From the NCBI GenBank assembly GCA_011109175.1, contig RDEW01000029.1, positions 774,052 to 838,051 of the forward strand: a stretch of 64,000 bases of DNA. Direction: 5' to 3'. The DNA comes from Dicyema japonicum. Its lineage: Eukaryota > Dicyemida > Rhombozoa > Dicyemidae. The translations under genes and the position numbers were made by a program. Below the pieces are notes generated by a model. The model did no database searches, was not told the origin of the DNA, and saw only the letters and a list, made by a program, of their open reading frames with translations. Below are positions 33,311-44,540 of the stretch, one piece after another; positions within the stretch are counted from its first letter, which is position 1; each line of letters begins with the position of its first letter.

Positions 33311-33579
33311 CCCGAAAGCGGAATTTAAATTTGTAAATTAAGTTGCCGATTATTGATATGTTTTTCATAGTAAGCTCTTTCTTTATTTTCAGATATTTGG
33401 AAGTTGAATCTTTCATGATTATAATTTGTGAAAAAAGACGATATGAATCTATTTAATTGATAACAAAACTTGTCTTTGTGTAAATCAGCCTGGAGTAAAC
33501 ACAAGAATGTCATGTTTCCACATGCGGACTTGAATCCATAGCGACAGAATTTGCAGTCGCCTCAATTTTTTTATTCTTC

Positions 33580-33800
33580 TTGGACAAATCACTATTACTC
33601 CAATACGGGACTCAGTGAGGTATTAGATGATCACTATTGATAGGAATAAAGCCTGCTCAACTTTCAATACCGTCGTCAGAAAATACACAAATTACAACAA
33701 TTGCATCTAACACGTTAAGAGAATCATTGTCGTGGAAGTTATCTCGGAGATGGTAGAGACATTCCTTGTGTCCCAGCGTATACAGAGCGCGGTCACAAAA
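33580..33800 (-). repeat. right arm of a ~190-bp inverted repeat
   Basis: Inverted copy of 31040-31230. On the minus strand both arms can be read as the same protein-like stretch (GHKECLYHLRDNFHDNDSLN here, GHNECLCHLRNNLHDNYSLN there). Both also share a TGA before VPYW. The coding reading may be coincidental. Confidence 0.7.
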
Positions 33801-33924
33801 ATGCCTGAAGAATCCTTCTACTAGGGGGCGCACGAGAGAAGACAGCCAATCAGAGTTAAATGAGCGAAAGAAACCTGTTCAGTAACACGCGAGCGAATGG
33901 ATGTAGAATTACATACATAAGGGC

Positions 33925-34035
33925 ACTTCCGCGTCTGCCATAAGCTAAGTGCCTAAGGTTTCGCTCGTGCCAACCACATAATTTTTTAAGAGCAAGAGAG
34001 AGAACAAGGAGTGGATCTCAGGATGGAATGTCGAG
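33925..34035. repeat. SINE fragments in both orientations
   Basis: 33930-34005 is the inverted tail of the SINE at 35.76-36.13 kb (aagtgcctaaggtttcgctc). 34009-34075 is a plus-strand piece of its body (tgtcgagcttctcag, cagccgcactacaataaaaa). Confidence 0.6.
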
Positions 34036-34424
34036 CTTCTCAGCCTTCAGCCGCACTACAATAAAAAGAAAATATAACACAAGAGAATAACTAATGGATA
34101 TAGAATTAATAAAAACAAAAAATAGCTTGAACCAGGGGCCAGAAGCGCTGGAAGACAGCGCCTGGTCGATAAAGACTGAGAGGGATTTAGCCACAGTGAG
34201 CCTGGCCGATTTTAGAATCCTGGCCGGAATGATGGATTCGCTTCGGAAAGCTGATATGAGTTTAAGAAATGCCAAAGGGGTGGGATGGCGCTCGGGAATT
34301 GAGAGTGAGGTAACTCGGGTAAATTAGGAACAAAGCAGCTCGGACACTTCCAGCATTAAATCATGGCCGAGCTGGCCCTAGAGAGCCCGGCGCAGGATAA
34401 ATAAAAGTACAGGGGGCATGAGGA

Positions 34425-34560
34425 GCAGCTGAGTGGTCTAGTATTTGTTACTAGTCCCCCTTGTCCTGGGTTCGAGTACCAGGGGCTGCCCGTGCCGGAA
34501 CTCCGCTTGGGAAATGGATTTTTGGCAGGAAAAACAAGTTGTCATGTGAGAGAAAACTTA
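34425..34560 (+). repeat. tRNA-derived SINE head
   Basis: A box A-like agctgagtggtctagta and a box B gggttcgagtac are followed by the gggctgcccgtgccggaactccgc body shared with type 2 SINEs. Confidence 0.6.
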
Positions 34561-34733
34561 GTAGTTAAAAAAAATGATAATAAATTTATGTCACAGTCCG
34601 AATAAAATACACGCCGAATAATTACATTCTTTAATTTTACTGAATTTACAAATTTACACAACAAAATGTTTAATTGTTATTAAAAATATGATTTCTAATT
34701 TAAAATTCATTAATTTTTAATAAAAAATTATTT

Positions 34734-34867
34734 TTATTCTACGCACTTAAGCTTTAATTCGAGTTCATGTATCGTTCATGCCGCTCGATTGACGATGCAT
34801 CAAAGTTAGGGTCCTTCATTTCTTTGATTTTTTCTAGTGTTTCCTTATATAGTCTCACTACAAGCAT
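34734..34867 (-). pseudogene. deleted relative of the 28.66 kb small ORF
   Basis: The start MLVVRLYKETLEKIKEM and, in another frame, the end HELELKLKCVE with a TAA at 34734-34736 match the two ends of the 75-residue ORF at 28663-28890. About 30 codons of the middle are gone. Confidence 0.5.
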
Positions 34868-34899
34868 GTTTTCACGCTTTTTTAAGTAAAAAATAATAA

Positions 34900-35750
34900 T
34901 GTGATTCTAGAAAATAAATAATCAATTATTTATTCTGTCAGACTAATTTTTTTAATTTCTATTTTTTTCGTCCATTTGTTTTTATTCGGACTGGGACAAT
35001 TTATAATATAATAAAAATTAATTCAGACACATTTCTCAGTTGTGCGAAAGTTTTATTTATTGAATGAACTTATGGATTGATTGAAATTCGATTGTCATTC
35101 GAATTTATTAACTAATTTGATTAATTTATAAGTTCATTAAATTCACAAAATCGAATACCGTATCACAAATCGATAAACCAAAAATTAATAAATCCAAAAA
35201 TCAAAAATAACTATGGAATTAAATTACGAGGTTAGGAAGAAAAATTTTTTTTCCTCCCCTTGTATTTGACTCCACTTTTCGATATTGTCCACGCTAAATT
35301 TTTTAATATCATGTTACTTACAGAAAGAGAATCCTTCTGTACCCGAACTTTTAGCTGCAGCAATCTCTAGGCATTCGTGCCCTAGATTGACTGCAGCTCG
35401 GAAGGAGCGTTTATTATTTTTAGGGTATCTAGAAAATAAAATAACTAATGTATACGTTTTTGCATGTCTTATCACATTTTGATGAAATCATGTCGATTTT
35501 CACCCACAACTGATGTTACCACCACCTCACCAACTATTTCTAGCACAATTGCTTCCTAAAACTTAAATATATAATCATACACAAGGAGAAGAAAATTTAT
35601 TCGAGTCTGATTTCAGAACCGAACAAATGGAGGATGTCGTTGGCCTGGATTCGCCCCTAAGAGTTTTTTAACTTACAATACCTTAATTTATTGCGAATGT
35701 GATTGCTAAAAGGGACACACCCTGCGAATCCAGCCAACAGGCCATCTCCA
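34900..35750. other. AT-rich stretch without a supported gene
   Basis: The ORF at 35285-35482 (LLAAAISRHSCPRLTAARKE) has no recognised domain. No frame-restoring intron series was found. Confidence 0.3.
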
Positions 35751-35754
35751 GGCC

Positions 35755-36130
35755 AGGTAGCCGAACGGTTGAGCACCCCTAACCGGAAATCTCATGGTTC
35801 CGGGTTCGATTCCCAGAGGCTGCCTGTGCTGGAAGCTCCGATCGGGTTTGACGAGTAACGCCGTCATGGACATCTTATCATACACGGACTCCGCGTGGAA
35901 TGGATCTCCGGATGAGATGTTGAGCTTCCTAACGTTTTAATCAGCCGCACTACAATAAAAAGAAAAACTTAAGACAAGAGAAATTAAAGGACCTCCTTAT
36001 TCGGATTTAATTAGAATACTTAACTCTCTTGTTCTCCTTTCTCTTGCTCTTAAAAAATAATTGTGTGGCTTGCACGAGCGAAACCCTAGGCACTTAGGTG
36101 CTTATGGCAACGCGGTAGTGCCGTTTACAT
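35755..36130 (+). repeat. tRNA-derived SINE, type 2, near full length
   Basis: Box A is gtagccgaacggttgag (35758-35774) and box B is ggttcgattcc (35804-35814). The body has gctccgatcgggtttgacga and ggatctccggatgagatg. The tail has ttgctcttaaaaaataattg and gcgaaaccctaggcactta. Copies or parts occur at 33.9, 34.4, 37.6 and 41.9 kb. Confidence 0.75.
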
Positions 36131-36139
36131 TTTTTTACA

Positions 36140-36910
36140 AACAATCTCCAATTTGTTTAATTTTGGAGACCTCGTCAAAGTCTATAAAATTAATTTAGAA
36201 ATGAATACATTTTACGACTTTCTTGTTAATTCTTTTCGTTCTCCGGGAGTCGGCTACTAGCACGAATCCCCTCCTCGAACGAATGCAGACAATCGTTGTT
36301 CCTGATACGTTCATCTTATTACAATGAAAATTGAAACTATTTTCGCTCTTTTTAAAAGTTTATTTGATTTTTTCAAAAAATTGTGATCATTTTCGACAAA
36401 AATGATATAGAATTTGGCATTGTATTGGAAGATAAGCTTTTTGCTGGAAATGCTGGCAGACTTTTTAGCACATGGAGACATTTCATTGGATTGCAGAATT
36501 GTTACGTTCATGCTTATTACACACATAAATCTTTAATTGATAGCATACCTTTCGGGGCATTCTACGGAGTTTCAGAAAATAATCAAGTCTAGAAATGCAT
36601 AAGGAAACCTCAGAAGAGGCAAAAAAAATAAAGAACCAGTAAATCCCTACACACGGAAATCTTTAGTAAAAGGCGAAAGATTTATACGCTTTGCATAGGA
36701 ATCAGGGTACTCGTGATATTTCTATGTTTCCAATATAATGACTTTTTAAAGTAAAATTATAATATCTTAAAAATTGCTTTAATATCTTGTAGGCAACATT
36801 TTATAATTACATAATTTTCAGTGACATATTCTTTCTATTATATTAATATTAATAAAGTATTTATATTTAAATAATAATTTAAAGTAATTATATTTAAATA
36901 GTACCTATAA
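36140..36910. other. no supported gene
   Basis: The ORF at 36383-36592 (EFGIVLEDKLFAGNAGRLFS) is open and protein-like but not recognised, and has a competing ORF on the minus strand. Confidence 0.25.
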
Positions 36911-36914
36911 ATAC

Positions 36915-37413
36915 GCCCGACACAAGACAACCTGGGTAGGTTGTAGAAAAAACGAACAAGGAGAGGAACTAAAAATATATAATCAAATAGATTATATTTT
37001 GTGCAAGCAGTCCCAGAAGAGATTATTAGTCGACTCCCGTTCGTTCGGAGGAGCCCTGACAAACAGCGATCATAAGATCGTAGTCAGCAGATTAAATCTG
37101 AGAAGGCTTTACGGAATTTTGCATGCAACTCACGCACATGCTAGTAAAACGCAAAGGATTGGGGGTGAGGAACTAATAAATAACCCTGCACTCATCACGA
37201 AATACCAGCAGCGATTGGATTATTATCTTTCCAACATTCCCATGGATGGCTTACCCCACATAGTGTGGAAAAGAACTTCAGAAGCTATAATAACGGCTGC
37301 CAAAGAAACTGTCGGGATTCACGATACTACACTGAAGGGAAGGTATAAAGGACCATACAACTCAACCGTCAATGAATTGTCTACACGTCAACGAGATTTA
37401 AGACTCCAAATGG
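36915..37413 (+). mobile_element. RTE-like LINE endonuclease end and linker
   Basis: ARHKTTWVGCRKN near 36920, YNQIDYILCKQSQKR and TNSDHKIVVSRLNLRRLYG give the last motifs of the APE endonuclease. The linker with WKRTSEAIITAAKETVGIH then runs to the 'n' at 37414. The RT that should follow is absent on the other side of the join. Confidence 0.8.
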
Positions 37414-37629
37414 NATGTGGATATTTTGGGGCAAGAAGCTTTGTCCAATAACATTAAGATTTTTCTTTTCTGACTAATCATTTTTTCATTAATTTTTTGT
37501 TAAGCCAGGATTTAAAAAATGTCTCGTCATCCACGAATTTTTAGAAGAAGAGTATAAACCCAGTCACCTTTCTTCAAGAAAACTTTGGAAAGTATCTCAT
37601 TTGATGGTTAAATTAAGCGACGATTGAGT

Positions 37630-37985
37630 GTTTGTAACTAAATCTCTTGGTTCCGGGTTCGATTCCCAGAGGCTGCCTGTGCTGGAAGCTCCGATCGGGT
37701 TTTACGAGTGACGCCGTCATGGACATCTCATCATACACGGACTCCGCATGGAACGGATCTCCGGATGGGATGTTGAGCTTCCTAGTCTTCTTCAGCTACA
37801 CGCAAACAAAAGAACAGTTAAAAAGACAAGAGAAAACTCTCCCACCTCGGATTAATTAGAATTAATAGTTACTTGTTCTCTTTTGCTCTTGTTCTTGTGT
37901 GGCTGGCACAAGTGGAGGCTCAGGTACATGCGTGCCTCTGTCTTCGCGGACGTGCCGCTATTATTATTATTAAGCGATGATTGTT
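37630..37985 (+). repeat. tRNA-derived SINE, type 2, 5'-truncated
   Basis: Starts at about box B (gggttcgattcccagaggct) and continues through the full body and the tail gcgtgcctctgtcttcgcgg, ending in (TTA)n at 37964-37975. Confidence 0.7.
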
Positions 37986-38089
37986 GGAATGCACGTATTC
38001 GGATGTTTTCAGAACCATGGAAGAGGATCGAAATGTGAGCTCTATTTTTTTGAATACTACTAAGTAAATTTTGTCATTTGTGTAACTTA

Positions 38090-38370
38090 TTTACAGTCAA
38101 ACCCCTTCAAACCGATTTTTCTTGGGACCTACAGAATTGTCCGGTATAGAGGGGAGGCCGGTATTTTGAACAAGTCATTAAATTTACTTATAACGAAAAA
38201 GTGAAACAGTAAAATTAATTAAAATCTGTCAATAAGGATTGCCTCGTATTTTGCTTCGATTCAGCAATCGCTTTACTGTTCAGATAGATCAGTCTGTTGA
38301 CGGGAAGTAGTAATGCAGGGTTTTTATTGCAAGCAAAGTGGCAGATTTGGTCTAGCATTTGTTAATTTCT
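38090..38370 (-). mobile_element. pogo/Tigger-like transposon end
   Basis: The terminal sequence cagtcaaaccccttcaaacc at 38096 and about 260 bp inward match, in inverted orientation, the right end of the Tigger element at 54.25-55.33 kb, including the end of its transposase. No other part is attached. Confidence 0.7.
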
Positions 38371-38412
38371 TTATATGTTTTGGCTCTGTTTGCTTATTTA
38401 TTTTATTTTTAT

Positions 38413-38661
38413 TCACCAAGACCACAGTAAGACCGAACTAATTAATGTGTGATCCCGATGCAAATCGCACGGCGGAGATCCTCCGGGAAGGTTCGATCCT
38501 GTGCAAAGTGCATCGTCCTGAGGCGACGATGTCCCAGGGGGAGAGATTCTATTGGTCCTTTTTCGGTGGGCCTTAGGTTCCACCTGAGCGTTTCCAAATC
38601 CAATTGAAGATTCCAAGTGAATTGGTGGACCACGTAACGCCACGCTAAGATCCGATAGGAA
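38413..38661 (-). mobile_element. jockey/I-like LINE 3' end
   Basis: The minus strand reads LGHRRLRTMHFAQDRTFPED and ends GITH before a stop, with the tail gggatcacacattaattag. This agrees with the GIT end and gggatcactta tail at 12.75 kb. It is cut at the 'n' at 38662. Confidence 0.6.
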
Positions 38662-38713
38662 NAACTGGCCCAGCATTTCTTCCATCCGAGTCTAATCGAA
38701 CCGAGATTCGAAT

Positions 38714-39015
38714 AAAAGTATTTTGAGTTGTTCATTTACGAGGTCATTGGAAATAATCACGTGTGGGTCCCAACTCACACATATAAGGTTGTTTTGTGCC
38801 AGTCTCAAAATGATACTTATTTGGGGGCCTTTATGATTCGAAATGCGTGCTGTGGGTACCCAGAAGATTTTTTGTACAACATGGTATTTTTTGAAACTTT
38901 GAGTATAAATTAGGTCAGTATTGATGAATTGGAACAAGATCTTGGATTTGATTTTTTCCCGGAACTTGATAGAACAAATGTCAAGGATTTACGTGAATAT
39001 CTGAAAAAAGATTAG
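38714..39015 (+). CDS. ENDOG: EndoG/EXOG-type nuclease, C-terminal exons
   Basis: An exon ending at 38883 reads IYEVIGNNHVWVPTHTYKVV, GAFMIRNACCGYPEDFLYNM. This is the beta-beta-alpha-metal nuclease segment in which family members have VPTH followed by a hydrophobic strand. A 30-nt GT-AG intron (38884-38913) joins it in frame to VSIDELEQDLGFDFFPELDR, the final helix-loop of EndoG/EXOG proteins, and a short Lys-rich tail ending at 39015. The catalytic DRGH part lies upstream of the available sequence; the contig join at 38662 and a repeat fragment come first. EndoG-type enzymes are mitochondrial DNA/RNA nucleases. Confidence 0.7.
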
Positions 39016-39179
39016 ATTAGTTTAAAGATTTTTTCTGGTTTTTTCTTGGTTATATATTGATATTTATTTCAGATTATTTCATCTTATTAGGAATTTTTTT
39101 ATTTATTCTAATTATTTTGATGAATTAATTTTAATTATGTTCATTTTAGAAAGTATTAATCATTTTATGGAGTTACTAT

Positions 39180-41712
39180 TATTCTTTTGCCTACAAGAGA
39201 TGAAAATCGAAAATGGACGCGGTGAGACATGGAACAACTACCGACTGATTCTCTTCCCAACTGAATGCAAGCACTGCGGCATGGGATTTCCCCTACACGT
39301 GGATTACCTCAAAAAATTACATCGCTTTTGGAAAGTTAACGACCGAATATGTGTTCTACAAGTCAAACTAAACGAACTATACCCGTCCAAGAGTCTATTA
39401 ACTGTCATAAATATCTATACACCACACTGTAGACGAGTAGTCAAGAACCCCGGTGAGCTCGAGGAATTCTACTCAGAATTATAGGGTTTTCCGAGCTTTA
39501 GCGTCGAAAGCGCAAGCATTAGTGTTGATGCGTCAAGCATTAGTGTTAATGGATATATCAACCACATATTCTAATAATGCTTTTTCGTCCCATATCTTTG
39601 TTGCGAGAGATATGAATGCAAATATGAAAGGCGAATGGGACCAGAAGAATCCTCTATTAAGACATGGGCGCAGAAGGAGAAATGCATCTGGAACCTCTCT
39701 GGTGAACTTCTGCGAGGAAAATAGCCTTTTCCTGTGCAACACGGCCTTCACGCACTCACCTTGACGACGTGGCATAGACAGAGAAAAAACTCTGTCGGGG
39801 AGACCGTGAATATATATAATCAAATCGACTACATTATCTGCCGAAAGTCCCATAAATACCTGCTAAACGATACACGTTCCTACCAGGGGACAACAACTGA
39901 CAGCGACCACGGGATCATCATTGCAAAACTTTGCGTAAAAAAAGCACACGACTGGGAAAAAATACACTGAAAACGCGAACGAGGCGAGATAAAGGCCCAA
40001 TATACACTTTCAGACAGAAAAATTGTGGTTAGAGCCCACTTATAAAGACAAATATCACAAGCAAATCGAGACTCTTATGGAGAAAACCGCACCGGAATCA
40101 TCAGTACGAACTCTGTGGGATCAAACAAAGCAGGTAATCTCCAAGTCGGCCAATATATGCCTTGGTGTACGAAATCATTGCGCTCTAAAACTGGATCACC
40201 ACCCGAACGTGCCAGATATGGCAAAACATCGCAGAGAGCTACGGCTAAAAACGGCAAACACGTCAAACGAGATTGAAATAAAAGAGCTTAATACCCAACA
40301 AAGGGAACTAAAGTGGAAAATCAAAATGATGAACAGAAAACACTCACGGGAAATTATTACATCCCTATTAAAAAATGTGGAATGCCCAAAGGACAATTCA
40401 AGGATGTATGCGGCTGCTGCGGACTAAGAAAAGACAAAACATCCTTCACATCAAAGACACAAATGGAAAATTCGTGGGTAACCCGAAAGAAAAAGCAGAA
40501 TTGATTGCACTACATTTCGAAACACTGTTGAATATAGAAAATAAGGACTTCCCCTTTCCAGTGAGAAGCAAAGGCGCTAAAAATCCCAATCACAGTGGAA
40601 GAGGTGGAATCAGCGATAAATAAACTGAAGAACAACAAGAGTGCTGGGCCAGACAACATAAGCCCTGAACTCCTAAAATATGGACCAAAATTGCAAAACC
40701 CTTAATGACATCTTTGAAACTAATACCGAACTAAGACTTGGAAATGCATCATTAATACCCATACAAAAACAGAACAAATTAGAAGGACCAGTAGAAAATC
40801 TCCGCCCGAGAATACTCCTGAATTCGATATACAAGGTGCTGGCAAACATTGCACTAAGCTGGATAAAGGGTGTAGCTAATCTATACTTACCAGCAAGTCA
40901 AAGTGGGTTCCGAGAAGGGAGGTCTACGGCAGACATTGTATGGAGCCACAGATGGCGCTGTACAACGCACCAAAGATTCAAGAGCGCAACGACTGTGTTG
41001 GGAATAGATCTCTCCAGAGCTTTCGACTCAATAAACAGGCAGAAACTGATGATTGTGTTTGAGCAAATATTGGATGAATCGTTGGTTAAGATAATCAGAT
41101 TACTATTGGCGAACACAAGATTTTCTGTGCGGACAGAAGGAGCAACTTCCCGCAGTTTCAAAACGACGATTGGGACACCCCAGGGTGATTTTCTCTCCCC
41201 TTTTTTATTCACCATATACCTTGAATCTGCACTCCGCGATTTCCGTAAATGCTATATAGGAGACATAGAAAAAACATCTTATGCGGATGCTGTGGATTTC
41301 GTATCACCGGACGTGGCCGCACTCCAACACCTACTAGAAAATGCACCTAAGGAGCTTGGTAAATGGTTTCTCAGCGTAAATGTAAACAAATCTAAAATTA
41401 CGGAAATCAAGGGAGATGTGGTAGATTCCCGGTGGAGGGTATTTGAGCATGTACTAAGAATGAAGCCGGACGCAACCGCTAACGAAGCGATGGAAGATTA
41501 CTTTGACAGTTGCGACAAACCCTTCCGCGGGCGACCTAGATCGACACTTCCGACTGCCTTAAATAAAGACCTAAATCGTGTGAGGAAAAACCTAAAGACG
41601 GGGGAGGACCTGGACGAATTGAGATCACTCGCATTCGACAGAGGAAGATGGAAAAACTAACTATAAATATTGTTTCTTTAAGTGTAGCACATGCGGGGCA
41701 TTTCGTGAAAGT
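39180..41712 (+). mobile_element. RTE-like LINE, second near-complete copy
   Basis: APE endonuclease pieces are CLQEMKIENGRG at 39190, VNDRICVLQVKLNELYPS at 39340, ARDMNANMKGEW near 39605 and YNQIDYIICRKSHKY with SDHGIIIAKL near 39815-39940. The RT is largely in one ORF (40680-41660): VENLRPRILLNSIYKVLAN, QSGFREGRSTADI, LGIDLSRAFDSINR, TIGTPQGDFLSPFLF, and YADAVDFVSPD in which the first catalytic Asp of YADD is Ala. WFLSVNVNKSKITEIKG follows. The C-terminus is AFDRGRWKN and the tail gcacatgcggggc leads to ATA repeats. Inactive by the YADA change, frameshifts and a 21-bp tandem insertion near 39520. Confidence 0.88.
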
Positions 41713-41724
41713 GCCATAATAATA

Positions 41725-41840
41725 TTATTCTTTTGGTACCGACCGGGTTTGACGAGTGGAGGTCTATGTTGATCGACACAAACAACTCCTTCTCCCTATC
41801 TCTGCATTCGGTTAGCTAGTTATGACTGGGTTGCCACCAC
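41725..41840 (+). repeat. repeat tail shared with 58.25 kb
   Basis: gaggtctatgttgatcg, acaaacaactcctt, and ggttgccaccacgatgtg..aacttgggggtta recur with few changes at 58260-58372. Probably a SINE or LINE tail. Confidence 0.6.
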
Positions 41841-41871
41841 GATGTGCAACTTGGGGGTTATGAAAAAATTC

Positions 41872-42165
41872 TTTTGGTCGAGGTGGTGAGCCGAGCGGTC
41901 GAAAATTCGTTGTTGACTTCCTTGGTTCCGGGTTCGATTCCCAGTGGCTGCCTGAGCCGGAAGCTCCGATTGGGTTTGACGAGTGACACCGTCATAGACA
42001 TTTCATCACACGCGGATTCCAAATACAAGTTGGTCTTCGGATGGGACGTCGCGAGCTTCCTAGTCTAGAACAGCCGCACACCAATGAAAAGAAAACTCAA
42101 AGACAAGAGAAACTCACTCATTCATAATTTCGGATTAATTAGAATAAATAGTTACTTGTTCTCTC
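41872..42165 (+). repeat. tRNA-derived SINE, type 2
   Basis: A weak box A (ggtggtgagccgagcgg) and a box B (ggttcgattcc, near 41932) are followed by the gctgcctgagccggaagctc body and a ctcttgca tail. Confidence 0.65.
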
Positions 42166-42654
42166 TTGCAGGTGTGGTCTGTCTCAGACAAGATTTCAGT
42201 GCTTCCAATCAAATGGGGAACCAGACCCATTCGAATTTCCAATCGATTAGACTCAGACGGAAGAAATGCTGGGCCAGTTACTACCCAAATATTGTTAAAA
42301 CACAAAATTAAATGGTTTCTCCAAAATTTTCTTGAGAATCGGTTACAGCGAGAATTTTTGATGCATTGCTCAACCGGGACTCATCCCAGTTTTGGCACGT
42401 GGATGAAATAACTCACTATCTCCTACCATCAGAACCCTGACTTATTTACACAAAAAGCACCGCGCTTGATTCACAAAAACTTGCCTAATTTAACATTTTA
42501 AATTAAACTTAGCAGTACGTGTTTTGAAAGATAGTCTCAAAATAACATTATGTTAGTATGTCCTAAATTAGTACGATTATCTGGATTAGAAGAGAGTCAG
42601 ACTACACAAGAGTGCATCTGTCATAAGATACAAATTCACATCCTCTACTATATA

Positions 42655-43545
42655 TTACACTCTGAAATAAACTAGTAAGAGATATAGTAAGCAACATACT
42701 TTTCCTGATTCCGGCACCATCGGCGTCTGCGCCACTAATCGTATTGTTTCCATCTGTAGAAATATTTTCTTCGTTTCCAATCGTATTGATCGTATTGTTT
42801 CCATCTGTAGAAATAGTTTCATCGTCTCCAGGCGTATTGACCGCATTGTTTCCATCTGTGGAACTAGTTCCTTCGTCTCCAATCGTATTTTCTTCATTTA
42901 GTCCCAATGCACTCAAAATAGTTTGTCTGTCATTTCCAAATTCTCTAAATTCTGCAATCAATTCTCGACTGGGGATGACATTTCTATAATTACGAATAAG
43001 TAGACTACAGTTTATTTTTCTTATATAAAATACTGCTTGCATCATCATTATCATCAAAATTTAATGCCTTGAGAAATCGATATATGATAATCGCGGGTGC
43101 ATATTGCTTACATTAAAAAAGTGAATCTACTTTACATATGAAGTAGTCGGACTTTTCATCGACTATAAATATTTTATATTTACTTCAACCTTCTTTTGCA
43201 CTACCGAGAAATACTTTCAATCTTCCAATTCCATTAATAACTTGATATCCTTCATGACTAGTTGATCTACAGTTTGACTAACACACATGTCAAACTCGAT
43301 AATCTCAACCGAGATATCTTCTTCTTTAGTGACAGACGAAATACCCACTAGATGAGCCAGTGCCTACCCAGTTAAATAATCACTAAACATATTTGAAAGC
43401 ATCGAATAACAAAATCTGAATTAAAATCAAAATAGATTACTCTGTTCGGATCGTATTTGACTTTCAGTTCAGCGGGACCTATTTGGGGCCAATGAAATAA
43501 TACTTGATATGTAATGCAGCACCAATAACCCAATCAGAATTATTA
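42655..43545 (-). CDS. unrecognised eight-exon gene with 17-residue repeats
   Basis: Not recognised. Minus-strand exons about 43441-43545, 43389-43415, 43287-43363, 43190-43257, 43131-43162, 43009-43106, 42700-42983 and 42655-42671 are separated by GT-AG introns of 25, 25, 29, 27, 24, 25 and 28 nt, all frame-restoring. The product reads WPQIGPAELKVKYDPNR, LLFDAFKYALAHLVGISSV, EGYQVINGIGRLKVFLGS, APAIIIYRFLKALNFDDN and RELIAEFREFGNDRQT. Three tandem 17-residue Asn/Thr/Gly/Asp repeats follow (NTIGNEENISTDGNNTI type), then a short end. The 5' end is uncertain: a likely upstream exon (NYTDIRGNPKLNSNNSDW, about 43530-43580) could join through a 20-nt intron. No TM helix is evident in the confirmed part. 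Confidence 0.65.
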
Positions 43546-43589
43546 CTATTCAGCTTTGGGTTTCCCCTTATATCTGTGTAATTAGGCTA

Positions 43590-44170
43590 AGTATTTCTGC
43601 ATTCTTATTTAGTTCCTTAAAATTGGGACATTTCAAATTTAATCTTCTGACCAACTCTAGCAGGCGTGGCATTGAGGAGACGGACTGATCGTGAAAATTT
43701 TATCATTTAATAATTAGTAATTTAGAATTTGTGGGCATTCATGTGCCATGACTCAAGTCGAATAAAAATATTGAGGAAATGATTGCGAATGGTAACGTAT
43801 TAAATTATTCATCAATTGATTGCTTCCCCAATGGAAATTGGCACATTCCAATAAACTTAATTATAGAAAACCCCAAAAATTGGTTTCTAAACAAAGTCAT
43901 CGCTTTTTAACAATACTGTCTGGTCTTTATAGATGATTTTCAGAATGGCCCGCAATGTTTGGACTATGGTCTGACTGAGTATTGCATGTTTTCACCATTT
44001 GCACTACAACTCTGATTTTTGTCATTTTGACGTTATTGGCCAATTGGTCGCAGATTAACGGGGAAGGTATGAGCTCATTATTCTTATGTTTATTGGTTCT
44101 TCGAATCTTTTCTTATTTTAAATACGCATTCCTGCACGAAATAAATATTCCAAATATTTTTTAAATAAAG
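43590..44170. other. no supported gene
   Basis: A minus-strand reading near 43600-43680 (MPRLLELVRRLNLKCPNF) might be a further 5' exon of the neighbouring gene, but no consistent junction was found. Confidence 0.25.
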
Positions 44171-44179
44171 AAAATGAAT

Positions 44180-44455
44180 TTGTTAACAATATTTTATGGT
44201 CAGACAAATCAAAAACACAACTTTGGAACTGACATGTTGTGAACAGACAACTGAACTACAAATTATTTTCATTCATATCATTGAGTTTTGTTTTTGCTTT
44301 TAATGGAATGAAAAAACTATCTTTTCGTTCCTGAATATTATTTTTTTAAATCATTTAATGATTTAAAAGCATAATAAATATGATAATCCGGGACATTCCG
44401 GGACACATAGATCCGGGACAAGGCTCCATTATCCGGGACAAATTGTAAGCCTAAC
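44180..44455 (+). mobile_element. Tc1-like remnant and ccgggaca-rich end
   Basis: 44172-44230 reads NEFVNNILWSDKSKTQLW, like the first DDE-motif strand of Tc1 transposases. 44388-44445 carries four copies of atccgggaca or ttccgggaca, like subterminal repeats of a DNA transposon. Whether both belong to one element is not clear. Confidence 0.35.
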
Positions 44456-44540
44456 TATAGATGCTCTTTTTTGTAGGCGCAGTACCGGCTGTTTCCCGAG
44501 ACATAAAGCACTCAACAGAATCATTAAGAACGCCCTAGAC

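Noticed and set aside
38413-38685. Host proline-rich minus ORF
   Set aside because: The C-terminal GITH and following tail match the jockey/I-like LINE 3' end.
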